Assembly: GCF_014898815.1 (NCBI RefSeq)
Contig: NW_026515510.1
Location: 62,001 to 126,000, forward strand
Direction: 5' to 3'
Source of the DNA: Panonychus citri
Taxonomy: Eukaryota > Arthropoda > Arachnida > Trombidiformes > Tetranychidae
DNA length: 64,000 nt
Shown here: positions 1 to 11,888 of the stretch, in pieces
Position numbering within the stretch: position 1 is the first letter of the stretch
How the letters are laid out: each line of letters begins with the position of its first letter
The notes under the pieces: model-generated
Told to the model about the DNA's origin: nothing
The model's database searches: none
The model's input: the letters and a program-made list of their open reading frames with translations, nothing else
Translations under genes and position numbers: made by a program

Positions 1-608
1 TCCATTGGAAATTTGAATTACCTTTATTAACCTTTAATTATTTACAAAGATTTAGGTCATAAAGATTTTCTCATTACTAATCATTAGGAATTACAATTTA
101 CAATTTATTACAATTAACCTCATGTATTAGTAATAATAATAACCTAATTCTAATTTTATTACCATGAAATATTTTCTTTCACAATTGATCATTAAGACAC
201 AATCAATTTACCATCAAGGTAACAAAAAGAAAACATGTAATCAGATTAATTGTTGGGAATTGAGATCGATAATCCTGACGATTAATCAATTTCACTTTAA
301 TCAACAGTCTCATTAATTGTCTAGTTGATTGTATAAATTGTTACAAAATGTCCTTGTATTAATAGTTAGACAATTGTATTGATAAACTTTTCTTTCCCAT
401 AAATCAAGCTTTTAAATCAACCAACAGTTAATAGCGGATTACAACTGATTTAGAGGTAATCATGTTTGATTTATTATCTTCACAATTAAAATCGATAGTT
501 TTACTTTTAAAAGTTAATCAATAAGTAGATTGTGTTAACAATAATAGAATTGATTGTTCACCTGAGAGAAAAATATTCTTAATTGTTGATCTAATTTCTT
601 TGGTAAAG

Positions 609-1149
609 ATTAAATTCTTGGGAGACGAAGATTTTGAATCTGGAGTAATCGATTTACGATTGGAATGGCTGCCGGAGGTTCAAGCGATAATCGAAGAGTT
701 TGAACAGTTCGAGGTAAACATACAAATAATTTTCGAACATTTTTTCTTCTCAGATAATAAATTCTACTAATTGATTATGATTCATTCGATAGGAACCCGA
801 TGCTTTAAGGAAAAGCTTCAAGTATTTACAATATTTCGCTGTTGGTTTAGAACAAATTAATCTTGATCAAGTTCTTCATGATGGTTCATTGATTGATGAA
901 TTTCGAGAGATCGAGGATCATTTACGTCAATTGTTGTGCGAATTACAATTAGGGATGTGGTATCGAGAGATTTCCCCCGAAGATCACATCGGACAAGAGA
1001 TTATGGCCCAAGAATATCGGGACATTTCCGATGATTCGAGAAGATTAATTCGAGACTACCTACTGGTTCGAGATTTATCACAATTAGTTGACCAAATTAA
1101 ATCACTTTTTCTACGACTTGATTCATCGATAGAAACAACAACATTATAA
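609..1149 (+). CDS. Small all-helical protein, candidate IL-6/CNTF-class helical cytokine (5' end unresolved)
   Basis: Two exons are clear, joined in phase 0: about 609-713 and 793-1149, with a GT..AG intron at 714-792. The upstream frame is open back to a stop at 522-524 but has no ATG, so at least one earlier exon is needed. One option is ATG at 462 with a donor at 513, giving a 96-bp intron. The product is about 150 residues and predicted almost wholly helical, with no repeats or zinc motifs. The last exon would hold three amphipathic helices. The first ends in GLEQINLDQ, the second is built on LRQLLCEL, and the C-terminal one contains VRDLSQLVDQI. This resembles CNTF/CT-1-type cytokines, where the last helix carries a LRDLSQW-like segment and the last exon also encodes the later helices. 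The resemblance is from memory. A signal peptide has not been found, so secretion is unproven. An unrelated helical protein remains quite possible. Confidence 0.4.
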
Positions 1150-1835
1150 TCACCATAATCGCTAATTAAACTAATCAACATCATCATCATCTCTCGTAAA
1201 AAAAATATATATACACAATTAACTGTAGAAAATTTTAAAATGCAAAGTGTAATTAATTAACAAAGTAATTAATGAATGGAGACAATTAGAAAGAAAACAA
1301 AAAATTGTATCTCATCATGAGGAGAATCATCATCAATGGGTTTATTAATAATTTTAATTATTCTTTATAAGCAAAGATGAGGATGGAGATGAAGATGAAG
1401 ATGAAGATGAGGATGAGGATGAGGATGAGAATGTTAATTCATGAATAATATTTGGAAAAAAATTCTACTTAAACATTGTAATTGTATTTAAATGTCAGGG
1501 TTAATTTTTTGGTTATTCTTGTAAATTATTAGCTAACATGTTACTGATATTTCTCAGTGAATCAAGATGGCGAAAAAGTTAATTGTAATTAGATTGACGG
1601 TTAATTGATTTACTGCTAGTAAATCATCAACTTTTTAACTCGAACCGTGACGATTAAGCAACAAAATCAGTAATTGATAAGTTTATTTCAATCAACTTTT
1701 CATGATCAATGTTAATCATTGAATCAAATTGTGATTGTTTGTCATTATTAATCAAGGATTAATTTTAGATCAGGTGTTGTTGATTAATCAAGAAATCTCG
1801 TTTCAATTCAGTTTCATCCTTTCATGACTATCAGA
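1150..1835. other. Intergenic, AT-rich with a GATGAA microsatellite
   Basis: No coding potential seen. A GATGAAGATGAG-type simple repeat lies at about 1376-1432. The rest is AT-rich intergenic sequence, probably including the 3' UTR of the preceding gene. Confidence 0.6.
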
Positions 1836-1901
1836 AAGAGAAGATGAATATAATAATGATGAAGATGAAGATGAAGATGATGATGATGATAAATATTAGT
1901 A
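1836..1901 (+). repeat. 66-bp direct repeat, left copy, flanking the SINE
   Basis: This 66-bp stretch is identical to 2412-2477. It starts AAGAGAAGATG, contains a GATGAA tract and ends AAATATTAGTA. The two copies bracket the SINE exactly, so they are read as a target-site duplication of unusual length. Confidence 0.85.
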
Positions 1902-1947
1902 TTTATTGAGTGACTGTAAATTTACAGAAACATAGGTTTGAAGCCTA

Positions 1948-1968
1948 GATAATCTTAATATGATTATC
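1948..1968 (-). other. 3'-tail stem-loop shared by SINE and LINE
   Basis: GATAATC, a 7-nt loop, then GATTATC form a perfect 7-bp stem. The same stem and loop are present in the LINE at 12473-12493. In LINEs of the stringent type such a 3' hairpin is what the reverse transcriptase recognises; that role is inferred here. Confidence 0.6.
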
Positions 1969-2332
1969 TCACAGAATATTTTTAAAGGATATATGTACAT
2001 GATGAAAATTATATCGAATATTAATATTAATACATGGAGATAATAATAATAGAATGATAATCTTTGTTGTTGGTTTTAAGTCTTCGGATTCTGTGATATC
2101 AGTTTGATTTGACCATTTCCTTTGTCTGGTTATTTTTGGTTGATTGTTTTGTTTTTTAAATTTTCCATTAGATAAAGTGTATAATTTGATTTGATTGTTC
2201 AAGTTAGAGACTTGAAGTCTTTACGACTGTCATATGACTGAGTGCCCTCTAGTGACACCCTCGTGAAGGTCATATATATTAGTCGACCTCCTCCTGGTAC
2301 AGGATCAAAGTACCAGTATACTGCCCTTGCCG

Positions 2333-2407
2333 GGAGTCGAACCGCAACCACCAAGCATTAACCTGACCAATGAGAAGGCAGGACACTGGGGTTATACCAC
2401 TTGACTA
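2333..2407 (-). promoter_or_regulatory. Internal RNA polymerase III promoter (A and B boxes) of the SINE
   Basis: On the minus strand, 2407-2397 reads TAGTCAAGTGG, which fits the A-box consensus TRGYNNARNGG at every position. 2343-2333 reads GGTTCGACTCC, a perfect B box. Spacing is close to that of a tRNA with a long variable arm. Confidence 0.8.
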
Positions 2408-2411
2408 CGAC

Positions 2412-2477
2412 AAGAGAAGATGAATATAATAATGATGAAGATGAAGATGAAGATGATGATGATGATAAATATTAGTA
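2412..2477 (+). repeat. 66-bp direct repeat, right copy, flanking the SINE
   Basis: Identical in all 66 positions to 1836-1901. Identity over a simple-repeat-containing stretch suggests a recent event. Confidence 0.85.
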
Positions 2478-5400
2478 GGAAGGAAAAACAAAGATAAAAA
2501 GAAAGGAAGTTAATCAAAAAGAGACTGGCGAATGACTTTTCTTTTGGCTTTTCGCCCTCACCTCTCGTCATCCTCATCATCCTCATCATCTTCATCATCT
2601 CAATCATCATCTCTGTTAATATCTATTTCGGGATAAGTCGATGCCACAAGTTTCATCATTCTCACTCTCTCATCACATATGAAAAGAAAGGATTTGCACT
2701 CATCCCCTCTCTCTCATCTTCATCTCTTCATCCTCATCCTCATCCTCATCAAATTAAAATGTTACTCTATGACTTTATTTTATTATCATTGTACAATTAG
2801 AAATGAATTTGATTCTTTCCTCTTGAGCAACAAACAAGAATTAGAATGTAGCTGAATCTGTTTTAGGGTGAAGAGGAAGATGATGAAGATGAGAATCATT
2901 TTCTTTTAGCATCTTTCATCTTCCTCATCATCTTATTCTCTTTCTTTTTAGTTTTCGCCTCTTTCTTCATCTTTTCTCCATAATAAACATCATCATCATC
3001 ATCATCATCCCACAGGCAGAGAGCCAAATGTAAAAAAGCTTAAGCTAAATGAGGAAGAAAACGTTTTCCTTTAAATGTTTTTTTTCATCTTCAAGTTAAA
3101 GAGACAAAACAACAACAATTTTAAAGACATTTACCCTTAGCACTAATCCTTAATCACTACGATTTAATTATCACCAATAATTAACTTCCACAACTCGATC
3201 TACCAAACGGTGTAAATTCAATGAACAGTAGAAAAGTTTATTCAAATTGTTAATCATCGTTCCCATTGTTGAATCAACAAACTTTTTTTTTCTTCTTCAT
3301 TCTCTTGATTAACTTTTCCTTTTTGTCTAATTAATTAATATATTTTTGTTGTTGTTGTTGTTGTTTCACACTTGGAGTTTACTTTGTTAATTGTTTATTT
3401 TGATTTCTCTCTTATATGCTAATGCTGTTTTCTTAATCATCATCAAGAATATATCTTCGGTTATATTTTTAGAGGAAATTCAAATTTACTCTAAGGTTAT
3501 CCACACCGATACATTTGCCCGGCCCAAGACACAATCAGGCCCAACCTTAATACTGTTGTTGATTATATCGTCAACAATTTACCATCAACATTAAACAACA
3601 GTTATCATCTTAATCATGATCATCGCCTTCATCATTAATAAACAAAATAAAACATAGTGTGTGTGTGTTTATGTTTTATCATTGATTAGATTGTTACATT
3701 TTTGCCTTTCATTAAGTTTTTTGATTCCTTTTCATTGTTGATCACTTAATTCAGTTGTTGCATTTTGTAACTCCATCATTGGTTATCTTTTGTCTTTGTC
3801 TTCCAGTTAACTGATTTTCCTTAATTGTTGACCAAATATTATCATTATAATAATCAACTTGAGTTTTTTGTATGTGTTTGTAAAGTTCACCACATTAATC
3901 TGAATTCAACTTGTTTAACTGCCCACAATCAATTGTTCATCTATTGGCTTGTCTATTTTGTTAATTGTTGTTCCTAAGTTTTTGTTAATTTCTCTCTCCT
4001 TTTTTTCACATTGTGATTATTGATCAAATTAAATTGCCACGCTTTTCCAATCGGATTACAGTTTTTTCAAAGGTTGGTATCAATTAAATCAAATCAAATG
4101 CAAATCAAATCATCAGAAATATCCAAGCTCTTTCCTAATAATCAAACAAAAGAAAAGATATTAACATTCAATATATATAATATTTAACTCTTGATTAGAC
4201 AATTTGCTATTTACCTGATTAGTGATTCCTTTGTACAGTTAATGAGAGTTTAATTGTAAGTACTTTTCCAATTGATCTTAATTTCATCAGGTAATCCTTG
4301 ACTATGATCGACACATTCTTGGTTAGTTTTCTTTAACTGCTCTCTGAGTTAGTACACCAAATTGTTTCATATGTTATTCTTGATGGAAATCACACCAATC
4401 AGCTAAATTTGATAGATATTAATAGATAAGTAATAAATGATCACGGGTGATGATGTTTCTCTTTTCCTGGTTTTCTTTTTTTGCTGACAAGAGATGGAGA
4501 GAATTTATTTTCCACCAACAACTCTGCCAAGAAGAAGGCGAGAAAATGAAAATCATCAGTTATACTAGAGAAAAAGAGAAACATATCACCAGATCAACGA
4601 GAGACCAAAGAAAATCATTGATAATTGATGACGACAAACCAATGGATTAATTAATTTCCACCTGCCAATCAAAAAGAAATTGAAAAAATCAATTAACCCC
4701 AGAAGAGAACAAAAAAAAAAGAAATACAAAACCAAAACAATAGAAAAGAAAAAAAAAGAAAAACAAACTAACCTTTTCTTTTTGTTCCATACAAAACATA
4801 GATCTTTAATTATTCGACCATCCATAATTTCCACTTGATTGGAGTTAATTAATTTGATTAAAATTAAACGAAAGAAATTAATTATTACTCAAGTGTTTAC
4901 ATTAAATGGAAAAAGAAAAACAATTCAAATTAATTGCGAAAAGAAAATGTGCTGCCATCTGTTATTCTTTTCTCGATACTGCGCATTGAGAATTTTTTTG
5001 GAAAAAAAGAAAACAAAATGTTGATCAATTTTCCAAATCAAAAGTATCTCTTAATTAGATGTAATTGTTAATTAACTTTCTAACAAGTCACCTAATTGTC
5101 ACCATATTACCTGTTTATCTTTTCCATTTGTTGTTAACACAATTAATTGTTTCCATATCTCTGATTAGAGTCTAAAAAATTGGTTTTCCATTGAGTTCTT
5201 TTCTGGCCTGGTTTTGGTTTTCTTTTTTCTCCAATTTTTCCCTTTCTCTTTTTTTTTCTTCTCACTTTTTCTCTTTTCGTCTCCATCATAATCTCTTCTT
5301 GTCATTGGTTTTTTCTCTCATTTGAAAACTTTGATATTCTCTCTTTCTCTTGTTTGGCTTATTTAATTGCCTTTCAACTCCATCTTGATTTTCTTTTCCA

Positions 5401-5741
5401 ATCCTAATTATCATCAATATTCTTTCTCCTGTGTCCATTCATCTGGTTCAATTTGTTCTTTTTTCTCATTTTCATCTTTGTTCTTTTTTCATCCCCTTCT
5501 TTTCTTTACCCTCTCTTTTTCTATGTTGATATTTTCCTTCCTTTATTCTCTTACCCCAACCTCATCTTTATTCTATCATTATCTCCACCTTTTATCACAA
5601 TTACTGTCACTTTCTTGATCCGTCTGAACTATTGTGCTGATTCTCTCTGTTCTCGGCTGGTGGTGGTTGGTGTTTGGCTTTCACTGTAATTAAAATTTCC
5701 CTCGGTTCTTCTTGCCTTTTGGTTTTGGCTTTTGGAACATC
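2478..5741. other. Intergenic and upstream region of the LAMMER kinase
   Basis: No convincing coding exon seen. Simple GAT/CAT repeats occur at about 2565-2610, 2710-2755 and 2985-3010. The last 700 bp before the kinase start are pyrimidine-rich (CTTTTTCTC runs) and may hold its promoter and 5' UTR. Confidence 0.5.
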
Positions 5742-6341
5742 ATGTCAAATTATCGATCGCGTTCTCCTTACATAGCAACCAGAAAGGGTAGAAACTTATC
5801 ACCAGAGAGAAGAAGGTATCGTCGAAGAAATATGGATGACGATGAAGATGGACATCTTATATATCGCCGAGGAGACATTCTTCAAAAAAGATGTAATTCA
5901 TTTCTTATCCTTTTTTATCTAACGTATTCAACCTTTTACCTCTCCTTTATCTTTTCGATGTGATAACAATCTTGATCTTTAAATACTCTCTCTCTCTCCC
6001 TCCTTTACGAAAGAAATTGCTTATTGCCAGCGTGTGTTATTTGCACTTACATTTGGTAAAAAGAGAGAGAGAGAGAGAGAGGGAGAAAACGACAGAGATA
6101 GCGAAAGAGCAAGAGATGAGAGAGTATTGAGTAAGAGTGGATAAAGAAAACAAAAGGAAAGAGAATGAAAGGAAAAGATAAACATCCAATCAAGGGGATA
6201 AAGAATTAAAGTTGAACCAATTAATCAAGATTCTATTATCGGTCTCGATCTGGTTCAAATTAATTCTATCCTTTTATCATCATTTTCTCTTCCTCTTTCA
6301 TGACAACGTGCAATGGTTACAATATACATGTAAACGTCAAT

Positions 6342-6376
<35 letters not shown>

Positions 6377-8864
6377 TTACTTTTGTCTATTTACTTATGA
6401 AAAGATCTTTTCATCAATTTGGATTCTTTTTTCTCATTTTCTTTTCTATTCCGTTTCTAGATAAGATACTTTCGACCCTTGGTGAAGGAACCTTTGGAAA
6501 AGTCGTTCGAGTCTTGGACCTTCGGAGGTATTGACCGTTCCACTTTCCATGACCACAAATGCACACCTAAAATTCTAACACGTTTTCATTATCTTCTATT
6601 AATATTCTTATTATAGTGATCAAATGGTGGCTCTTAAAATAATAAAAAATGTCGACAAATACCGAGAAGCTGCAAGACTGGAAATTAATGTTCTCGAAAA
6701 ATTAGCTGAAGCAGATCCACATTGTAAACAGTAAGTAATTAAAATTAGGTCCTAATTATATTCAAAGCACTAATTTGTATTTTCAAATCTCTTTTTTACC
6801 CATTTGTTTTCTCCTCCTGGTCCAACGATAACTCTTTTCAAAGTCTTTGTGTAAAAATGTTAGATTGGTTTGATTACCATGGCCATATTTGTATTGCATT
6901 CGAGATGCTTGGTTTAAGCGTTTTTGACTTTTTGGTGATTATCATCATTTTATCCTTTTTTTGCACTAATTCATATTGGACAATATTCACTAATTCCAAT
7001 TCTCATTTTCCTTCCACAGAAAGATAATAATTATCAACCTTATCCTATTGATCAAGTTCGTCACATTGGTTACCAATTATGTTACTCTGTTAAGTGTAAG
7101 AAATCAATTGAATCAGCTGATCTTTATTTCCTAATCCCGATTATTAATCTCTTCTATTTATCTCTCTCTATCTCTTTCTTCACAGTTCTCCACGATAATC
7201 ACCTTACACATACAGATTTAAAACCGGAGAATATCCTATTCATTGATTCCGATTTTGATGTTGTTTATGTTTCCAAGAAAAGCAAAGAAAAGGTTAATAG
7301 TCGATCCAAAATGATGTTTACTATTCATCAAGTTGATGTTTTTTTTTTATTTTATATTCTCTCCTTCCATTCAAAACATTCATTCTTACCCATTTTCATG
7401 GATATCGAATCAGAGCAATTTATGCAAAACAATCAGTTGCCTTTATCCTTTTCTTTTACTTTTTATATATCTTTCTTTTCTCTCTTCCATTTTCTCTTTC
7501 TATTCTTATATTCTTACAATTATTACATGTATTATATGGTTGATAACTTTGTGATAGAAGAAAGATGTCAAACGAGTGAAAAACACCGATATCAAACTGA
7601 TCGACTTTGGATCAGCCACTTTTGACGATGAACATCATTCGACAATAGTCTCAACGCGACATTATCGTGCACCCGAAGTGATACTCGAATTAGGTTGGAC
7701 TCAACCCTGTGATGTTTGGAGTATTGGTTGTATACTATTCGAACTTTATCTTGGAATAACATTATTTCAAACTCATGACAATCGTGAACATTTGGCAATG
7801 ATGGAAAGAATATTAGGACCTTTGCCTTATAGAATGTGCCGTAAAACGAAGTAAGTCGCCGATCGTAAGACCCAAAACTCAAAACAGAATCAACAAACGA
7901 ACAAACAAACAAACAAAATCAAATGTATCGATTTATGTCTTGTGGTCCAAAAAAAAAAGTTCTATTTCTGATCGATTGTGTGTGCGTGTGTATGTATGCG
8001 TTTAACTTTCGATCTCTACCTGGCCAAGGAAAAATGTCTAACACAGAATCAAATCGTTATAATTCATGACAAAAAAATCTCTTTAATTTTGCTAATCACT
8101 TCTTCTAATTTAATTATCTCCACCATGCTTGCTATTTCCTAGTAGTAACATTTTACTAATTGATTATGCTATTATTACTTAATTGTTATTTGTAGTTTCA
8201 TCAATCCTGATTATTTGGTGACATCTTTGAAGACTTTTTTTGCATCCACCTTGGCTTTGGTTCACTTTTTTCTACTCTCAATTTCTTTCCAATTTAAATT
8301 CTCATTTTCTCTATTTTCATGTTTACCATTCCCTATCCTTGTAAATTAATTAATGGTCATTTTTATTTTCTATACTTATCTTTTAATTTTCTCTTTATAT
8401 ATATTCTCAATAGAACCAAATATTATCACCATGGAAGACTTGATTGGGATTATAAATCATCAGCTGGACGTTATGTTAGAGAAAACTGTAAACCCTTACA
8501 TAGATATTTATTAAGTGATGATGAGGATCATAGATTACTTTTCGATCTGATAGGAAAAATGTTGCAATATGAACCAAGCAGTCGGATAACATTGACCGAA
8601 GCATTGAATCATCAATTCTTTGACAAGTTACCTCTGGAAAAACGTCTACACCTTTTAGAGAGCAACAATAACAACAATAACAATAATTCAAATACCACCA
8701 ACAACATCAACAGCATCAACAGTACCACCTCCACAAGTACCAGTACCACGACAAGTAACAATAATAGTAACAACAACAGTAATTGCAACAGTAATAGCAA
8801 CAGCAATAGTAATAGTAATAGTAACAGCAGAGACAGGGGAGATGACCAAAGGGATAGCTCTTGA
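5742..8864 (+). CDS. LAMMER-type dual-specificity kinase (CLK/Doa family)
   Basis: Predicted nuclear kinase that phosphorylates SR splicing factors, as CLK and Drosophila Doa do. Eight exons: 5742-5892, 6461-6527, 6617-6730, 6844-6934, 7020-7095, 7186-7292, 7558-7850 and 8414-8864. All phases close, giving 449 residues. Visible motifs are the glycine loop GEGTFGKVV (about 59-67), the VALK lysine, HTDLKPEN (175-182), DFGSAT (218-223), STRHYRAPEV and the family signature EHLAMMER (279-286). The N-terminus is only about 50 residues, rich in Arg and Ser, and much shorter than the RS-rich N-termini of most CLKs; other first exons may exist upstream. After the kinase domain the C-terminus carries about 70 residues of Asn/Ser/Thr-rich low complexity encoded by an expanded AAC/AGT tract. 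Exon 7 could start at 7561 instead, three bases later. Confidence 0.93.
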
Positions 8865-9922
8865 TGGTATCCATGTTTTACCCTATTTTTGTCAAATATC
8901 ATATCATCTTCATCTTCATCATTACAATCATTATCATCATCAATCTACTTCCATCCATTTAAAGAAGCAAATTATTTGAAGAAAATGATCATCAAAACAA
9001 AGACCATTTAACAAAAAGAGAGCAAGAGAAATTGTTGAGAATAGAAGAGAAAATCAAACCAACAATTAATCTCTATTTCCTCATTTTGCCATTTCTCATC
9101 AAATTGGATTTGCTTAAACTCACAATTACGTATATATTTGATTACACAAACATAATTTATATTTATGATTTTTAAGATACAATCAAACAAAAGTGATTAA
9201 CAAAAACAAAGGGATTTATAAATAGGACTTTGATTATCCTCCACTAATCCAATCTCTCTCTCTCTCTCGCTCTCTTTTTGCTGTCTTCTAATTGTTGATG
9301 TGTCCCTGATGTCCTTTTAAACGTCCATTGGAAGTATAACTTAAAAAACGTTGGAAAAAGTGTTTTTCTTCGTGATCAGTAATCAACTAAATTACAACAA
9401 TCAACTTACGAAAGAAAAAAAGAAAAATAAAAAAGAATCACAATCTTTAATGAATTTCGTCCAAACCAAACAAAATCCTCATGAAATTAGTGGATTAATG
9501 ATAATGTATCTCCTTAACTAGTTCTCAATAATTTCCCGTGTTTATTTTGATCAAAGAAAAACAGAAAATCAATTGTGCTCAATTGTAATAATAATTAGTC
9601 TCATTTGGTTACAATTAATACTCTTAATTATCATAATAATCATTAAATGAGTAAATGTAATCAAATATTGAAAATGTAAATACGATAATGTTTATAATAA
9701 TACAAACCATTGTATATAATTTAATAGATTTCTCTAGATTAATTGTGATACTTGAGTTAACATGATTTACTGTGTAAACAATTAGTAAATTGGTTAATTG
9801 ATTAATTTGATTGAAAGTTTTTCAACTGGCCCCATCTATTAGACTTGATTGATTTTCTAATTACATTATCAATGGATTATGATCACTCATTGATTATCCA
9901 TCATTAACTAAGTTTTAAATTG
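8865..9922. other. Intergenic between kinase and carboxylesterase-like gene
   Basis: Kinase 3' UTR followed by AT-rich sequence. No exon, RNA gene or repeat copy recognised; only a short CT tract at about 9253-9271. Confidence 0.5.
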
Positions 9923-11425
9923 ATGAAAATGAAGTTAATTATCACTTTGATTGCAACAATTATCTATTCAACAAGTGAATCGTTTCAACAAATTAGTTTG
10001 AATGTCCAAAATGATCCGAAATTGTTATATGTTCAAGGAACGGCGGTCAAACCTAAAGTTAAATTGTTCCGAGGTGTTAAAGTTTATCAATATTTGTCGA
10101 TTCCATACGCTGAGCCTCCGATTGGTACTAATCGGTTTCAAAGGTCATTTCCAAGGTCAACTGATGTGAATCATCTAATAGCCAACAAATGGGGTCCATT
10201 TTGTGCTCAGGGCCAATTAACTGGTTCGAAAGGTAATTTGATCTACTCGGAGGATTGTTTGGTTCTGAACATTTTCACGACCCATTCGAGAGGCGATTTC
10301 CAAGGTTTGACCTTGGACAGAGTTCGACCTGTTATTGTCTTCATACACGGAGGAGGATTTAATTATGGTTCAGCTAATCAACCAGACAATTACGATGGTA
10401 CCGCATTAGCGGTTATCCATGATGTGGTTATTGTAACGATCAATTATCGACTTGGTGTTTTTGGATTTCTTCATTTACCTGAACATGATATTCACGGGAA
10501 TATGGGTCTATGGGATCAGCGAACGGCTTTGATATGGATTCGAGATAATATTTTAAGATTTGGTGGTGACCCTAGAAAAGTGACCATTTACGGTCACGAT
10601 GCTGGAGCTGCTTCGGTTGCGGCTCATATCATTTCACCTTATTCGAGAAATTTGTTCGTAAACGCGATTATCCAAAGTGGTTCAATCTACGATTTAGATT
10701 CTTGGAAAGTTTCTAATGTGTCGAAAATTTTTCTCAACAAAATTGGTTGTTCGAAGGTAACAAATGTTATCAATTGTCTATCGAAGTACCAACATGGTCA
10801 ATACCCGGAAGCGGATAAACTTTTATTTGCACCCGTTTATGGTGATGACTTTTTACCAATCAAACCTGAGATCGCTTTGACCAGTGGTCAATTCAATGAA
10901 AATGTTAATGTACTAGTTGGGGTTTCAAGTGATCCAGGAAATATTTTATCGATATCCGGATCGGAAGTCAATCCCATTTGGCCAACCAATTCAACGTTTG
11001 TTAAAGGTCAATCATTTGTTGGCGGTCACAAATATTTTAACGGTTTACTTCATGATCTGAGACCCGATAATTATTACGGAATCAATCATCGTTTAATTAG
11101 TATTGTTAACGTTTATTGTCCGACATACTTGTTGGCCTTTCATTTAGCTTCGACGGGTCGAGCAAAAGTTTATACTTTTTACCAAAGTCAAAAACTTTGG
11201 AAATCAATGATCGACGATAAGATCCAATGGTCGCCGTTTGGTCAAAATGATGATTTCAGTCCCGTTTTCGGTCAACCTTTAATTCAACCAAACGACTATT
11301 CAAAAGAAGATTTAATTCTCTCTTCGATTATGATGAACATTTGGACGTCGTTTGCGAAAGAAGGGTAACTACGATTCTCTAATCCGAACACTGAAGTTCA
11401 ATTCTATTTCTTAATTGTTACATTC

Positions 11426-11517
<92 letters not shown>

Positions 11518-11711
11518 TCAGACTACCTGAGAATCTTGGAACTCGCGACTGGTCAGATTGGAGTTTATCTCGTTCAAGATTCGCAACGAACGAATTGAAC
11601 TCGATGAGAATGAAAAAGTTCAATTTCCAGAACTTATTTGAATTCTGTTCAGACAATTATCCATCTCTACCAGAGAGCCATCAACTTTTTGGCTTGGACT
11701 TTGGTCAGTAA
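9923..11711 (+). CDS. Secreted cholinesterase-like protein lacking the catalytic triad
   Basis: Carboxyl/cholinesterase alpha/beta-hydrolase fold protein of 544 residues in two exons, 9923-11364 and 11522-11711. The ATG at 9923 gives a signal peptide of about 19 residues. The fold is well preserved: SIPYAEPP, the SEDCLVLNI segment, the oxyanion motif HGGG (142-145), GVFGF, GNMGLWDQ, and the C-terminal FGQP. The nucleophile elbow reads GHDAG, not GxSxG, so the Ser position is Asp226. The acid motif GVSSDPGN has Pro338 where the catalytic Glu sits, and the His position (HGDD in relatives) is Gln441. All three catalytic residues are therefore replaced and hydrolysis is not expected. Non-catalytic members of this superfamily (neuroligin, glutactin, neurotactin) act in adhesion or binding. 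Unlike neuroligins, no C-terminal membrane segment is seen, so it is probably secreted. The intron's polypyrimidine tract is a long CT microsatellite. Confidence 0.9.
11428..11513 (+). repeat. (CT)43 microsatellite acting as an intron polypyrimidine tract
   Basis: An uninterrupted 86-bp CT dinucleotide run ends 8 bp before the AG acceptor used at 11520-11521. It fills most of the 157-bp intron and so supplies its polypyrimidine tract. Confidence 0.85.
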
Positions 11712-11888
11712 TCACAATTAGAAAACAATTAAATTGATCATATATCTTATCTAATTCATGTTTCTGTTTATTTCTTTTAATTATCAGGACCATTAATCAA
11801 CTCTCATGATGAACTTTAATCAACCCATAATTACTCTTAACTCTAACTGAATCTCATTAAATTTTTGCAGCTAATCAATCATCATTTT

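Larger units (their letters stand above)
1902..2411 (-). mobile_element. tRNA-derived SINE with a LINE-type 3' tail
   Basis: A 510-bp non-coding element in minus orientation. Its 5' end at 2411 reads GTCGTAGTCAAGTGG, like the start of a tRNA, and contains RNA polymerase III A and B boxes. An anticodon-arm-like segment (CCTG..CAGG) lies between them, but acceptor and T-stem pairing is imperfect, so it is a tRNA-derived head and not a functional tRNA. The 3' part (about 1902-2110) matches the 3' end of the non-LTR retrotransposon at 12428-12660. The match includes the stem-loop and the end of the retrotransposon coding region (the peptide DITESEDL is readable in both). The element ends in AATAAA, without a long poly(A). 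Tail sharing fits a SINE mobilised by that LINE. A 66-bp direct repeat flanks it. Confidence 0.8.

Noticed and set aside
462..512. First coding exon of the cytokine-like gene (ATG at 462)
   Set aside because: It is in phase and gives a 96-bp intron, but the acceptor at 607-608 is weak and the peptide is not a convincing signal peptide. Left as an option only.
2320..2411. A tRNA gene on the minus strand
   Set aside because: The A and B boxes are perfect but acceptor and T stems do not pair properly in one register, and the sequence continues into a LINE-like tail; it is a SINE head.
1376..3010. Repeated GATGAA/CATCAT units as a CRISPR-like array
   Set aside because: They are simple microsatellites without spacers, in a eukaryotic genome.
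11415..11656. Long CT/GA-repeat open frames on both strands
   Set aside because: Dinucleotide repeats are open in several frames; only the part after 11522 is real coding, as exon 2 of the cholinesterase-like gene.
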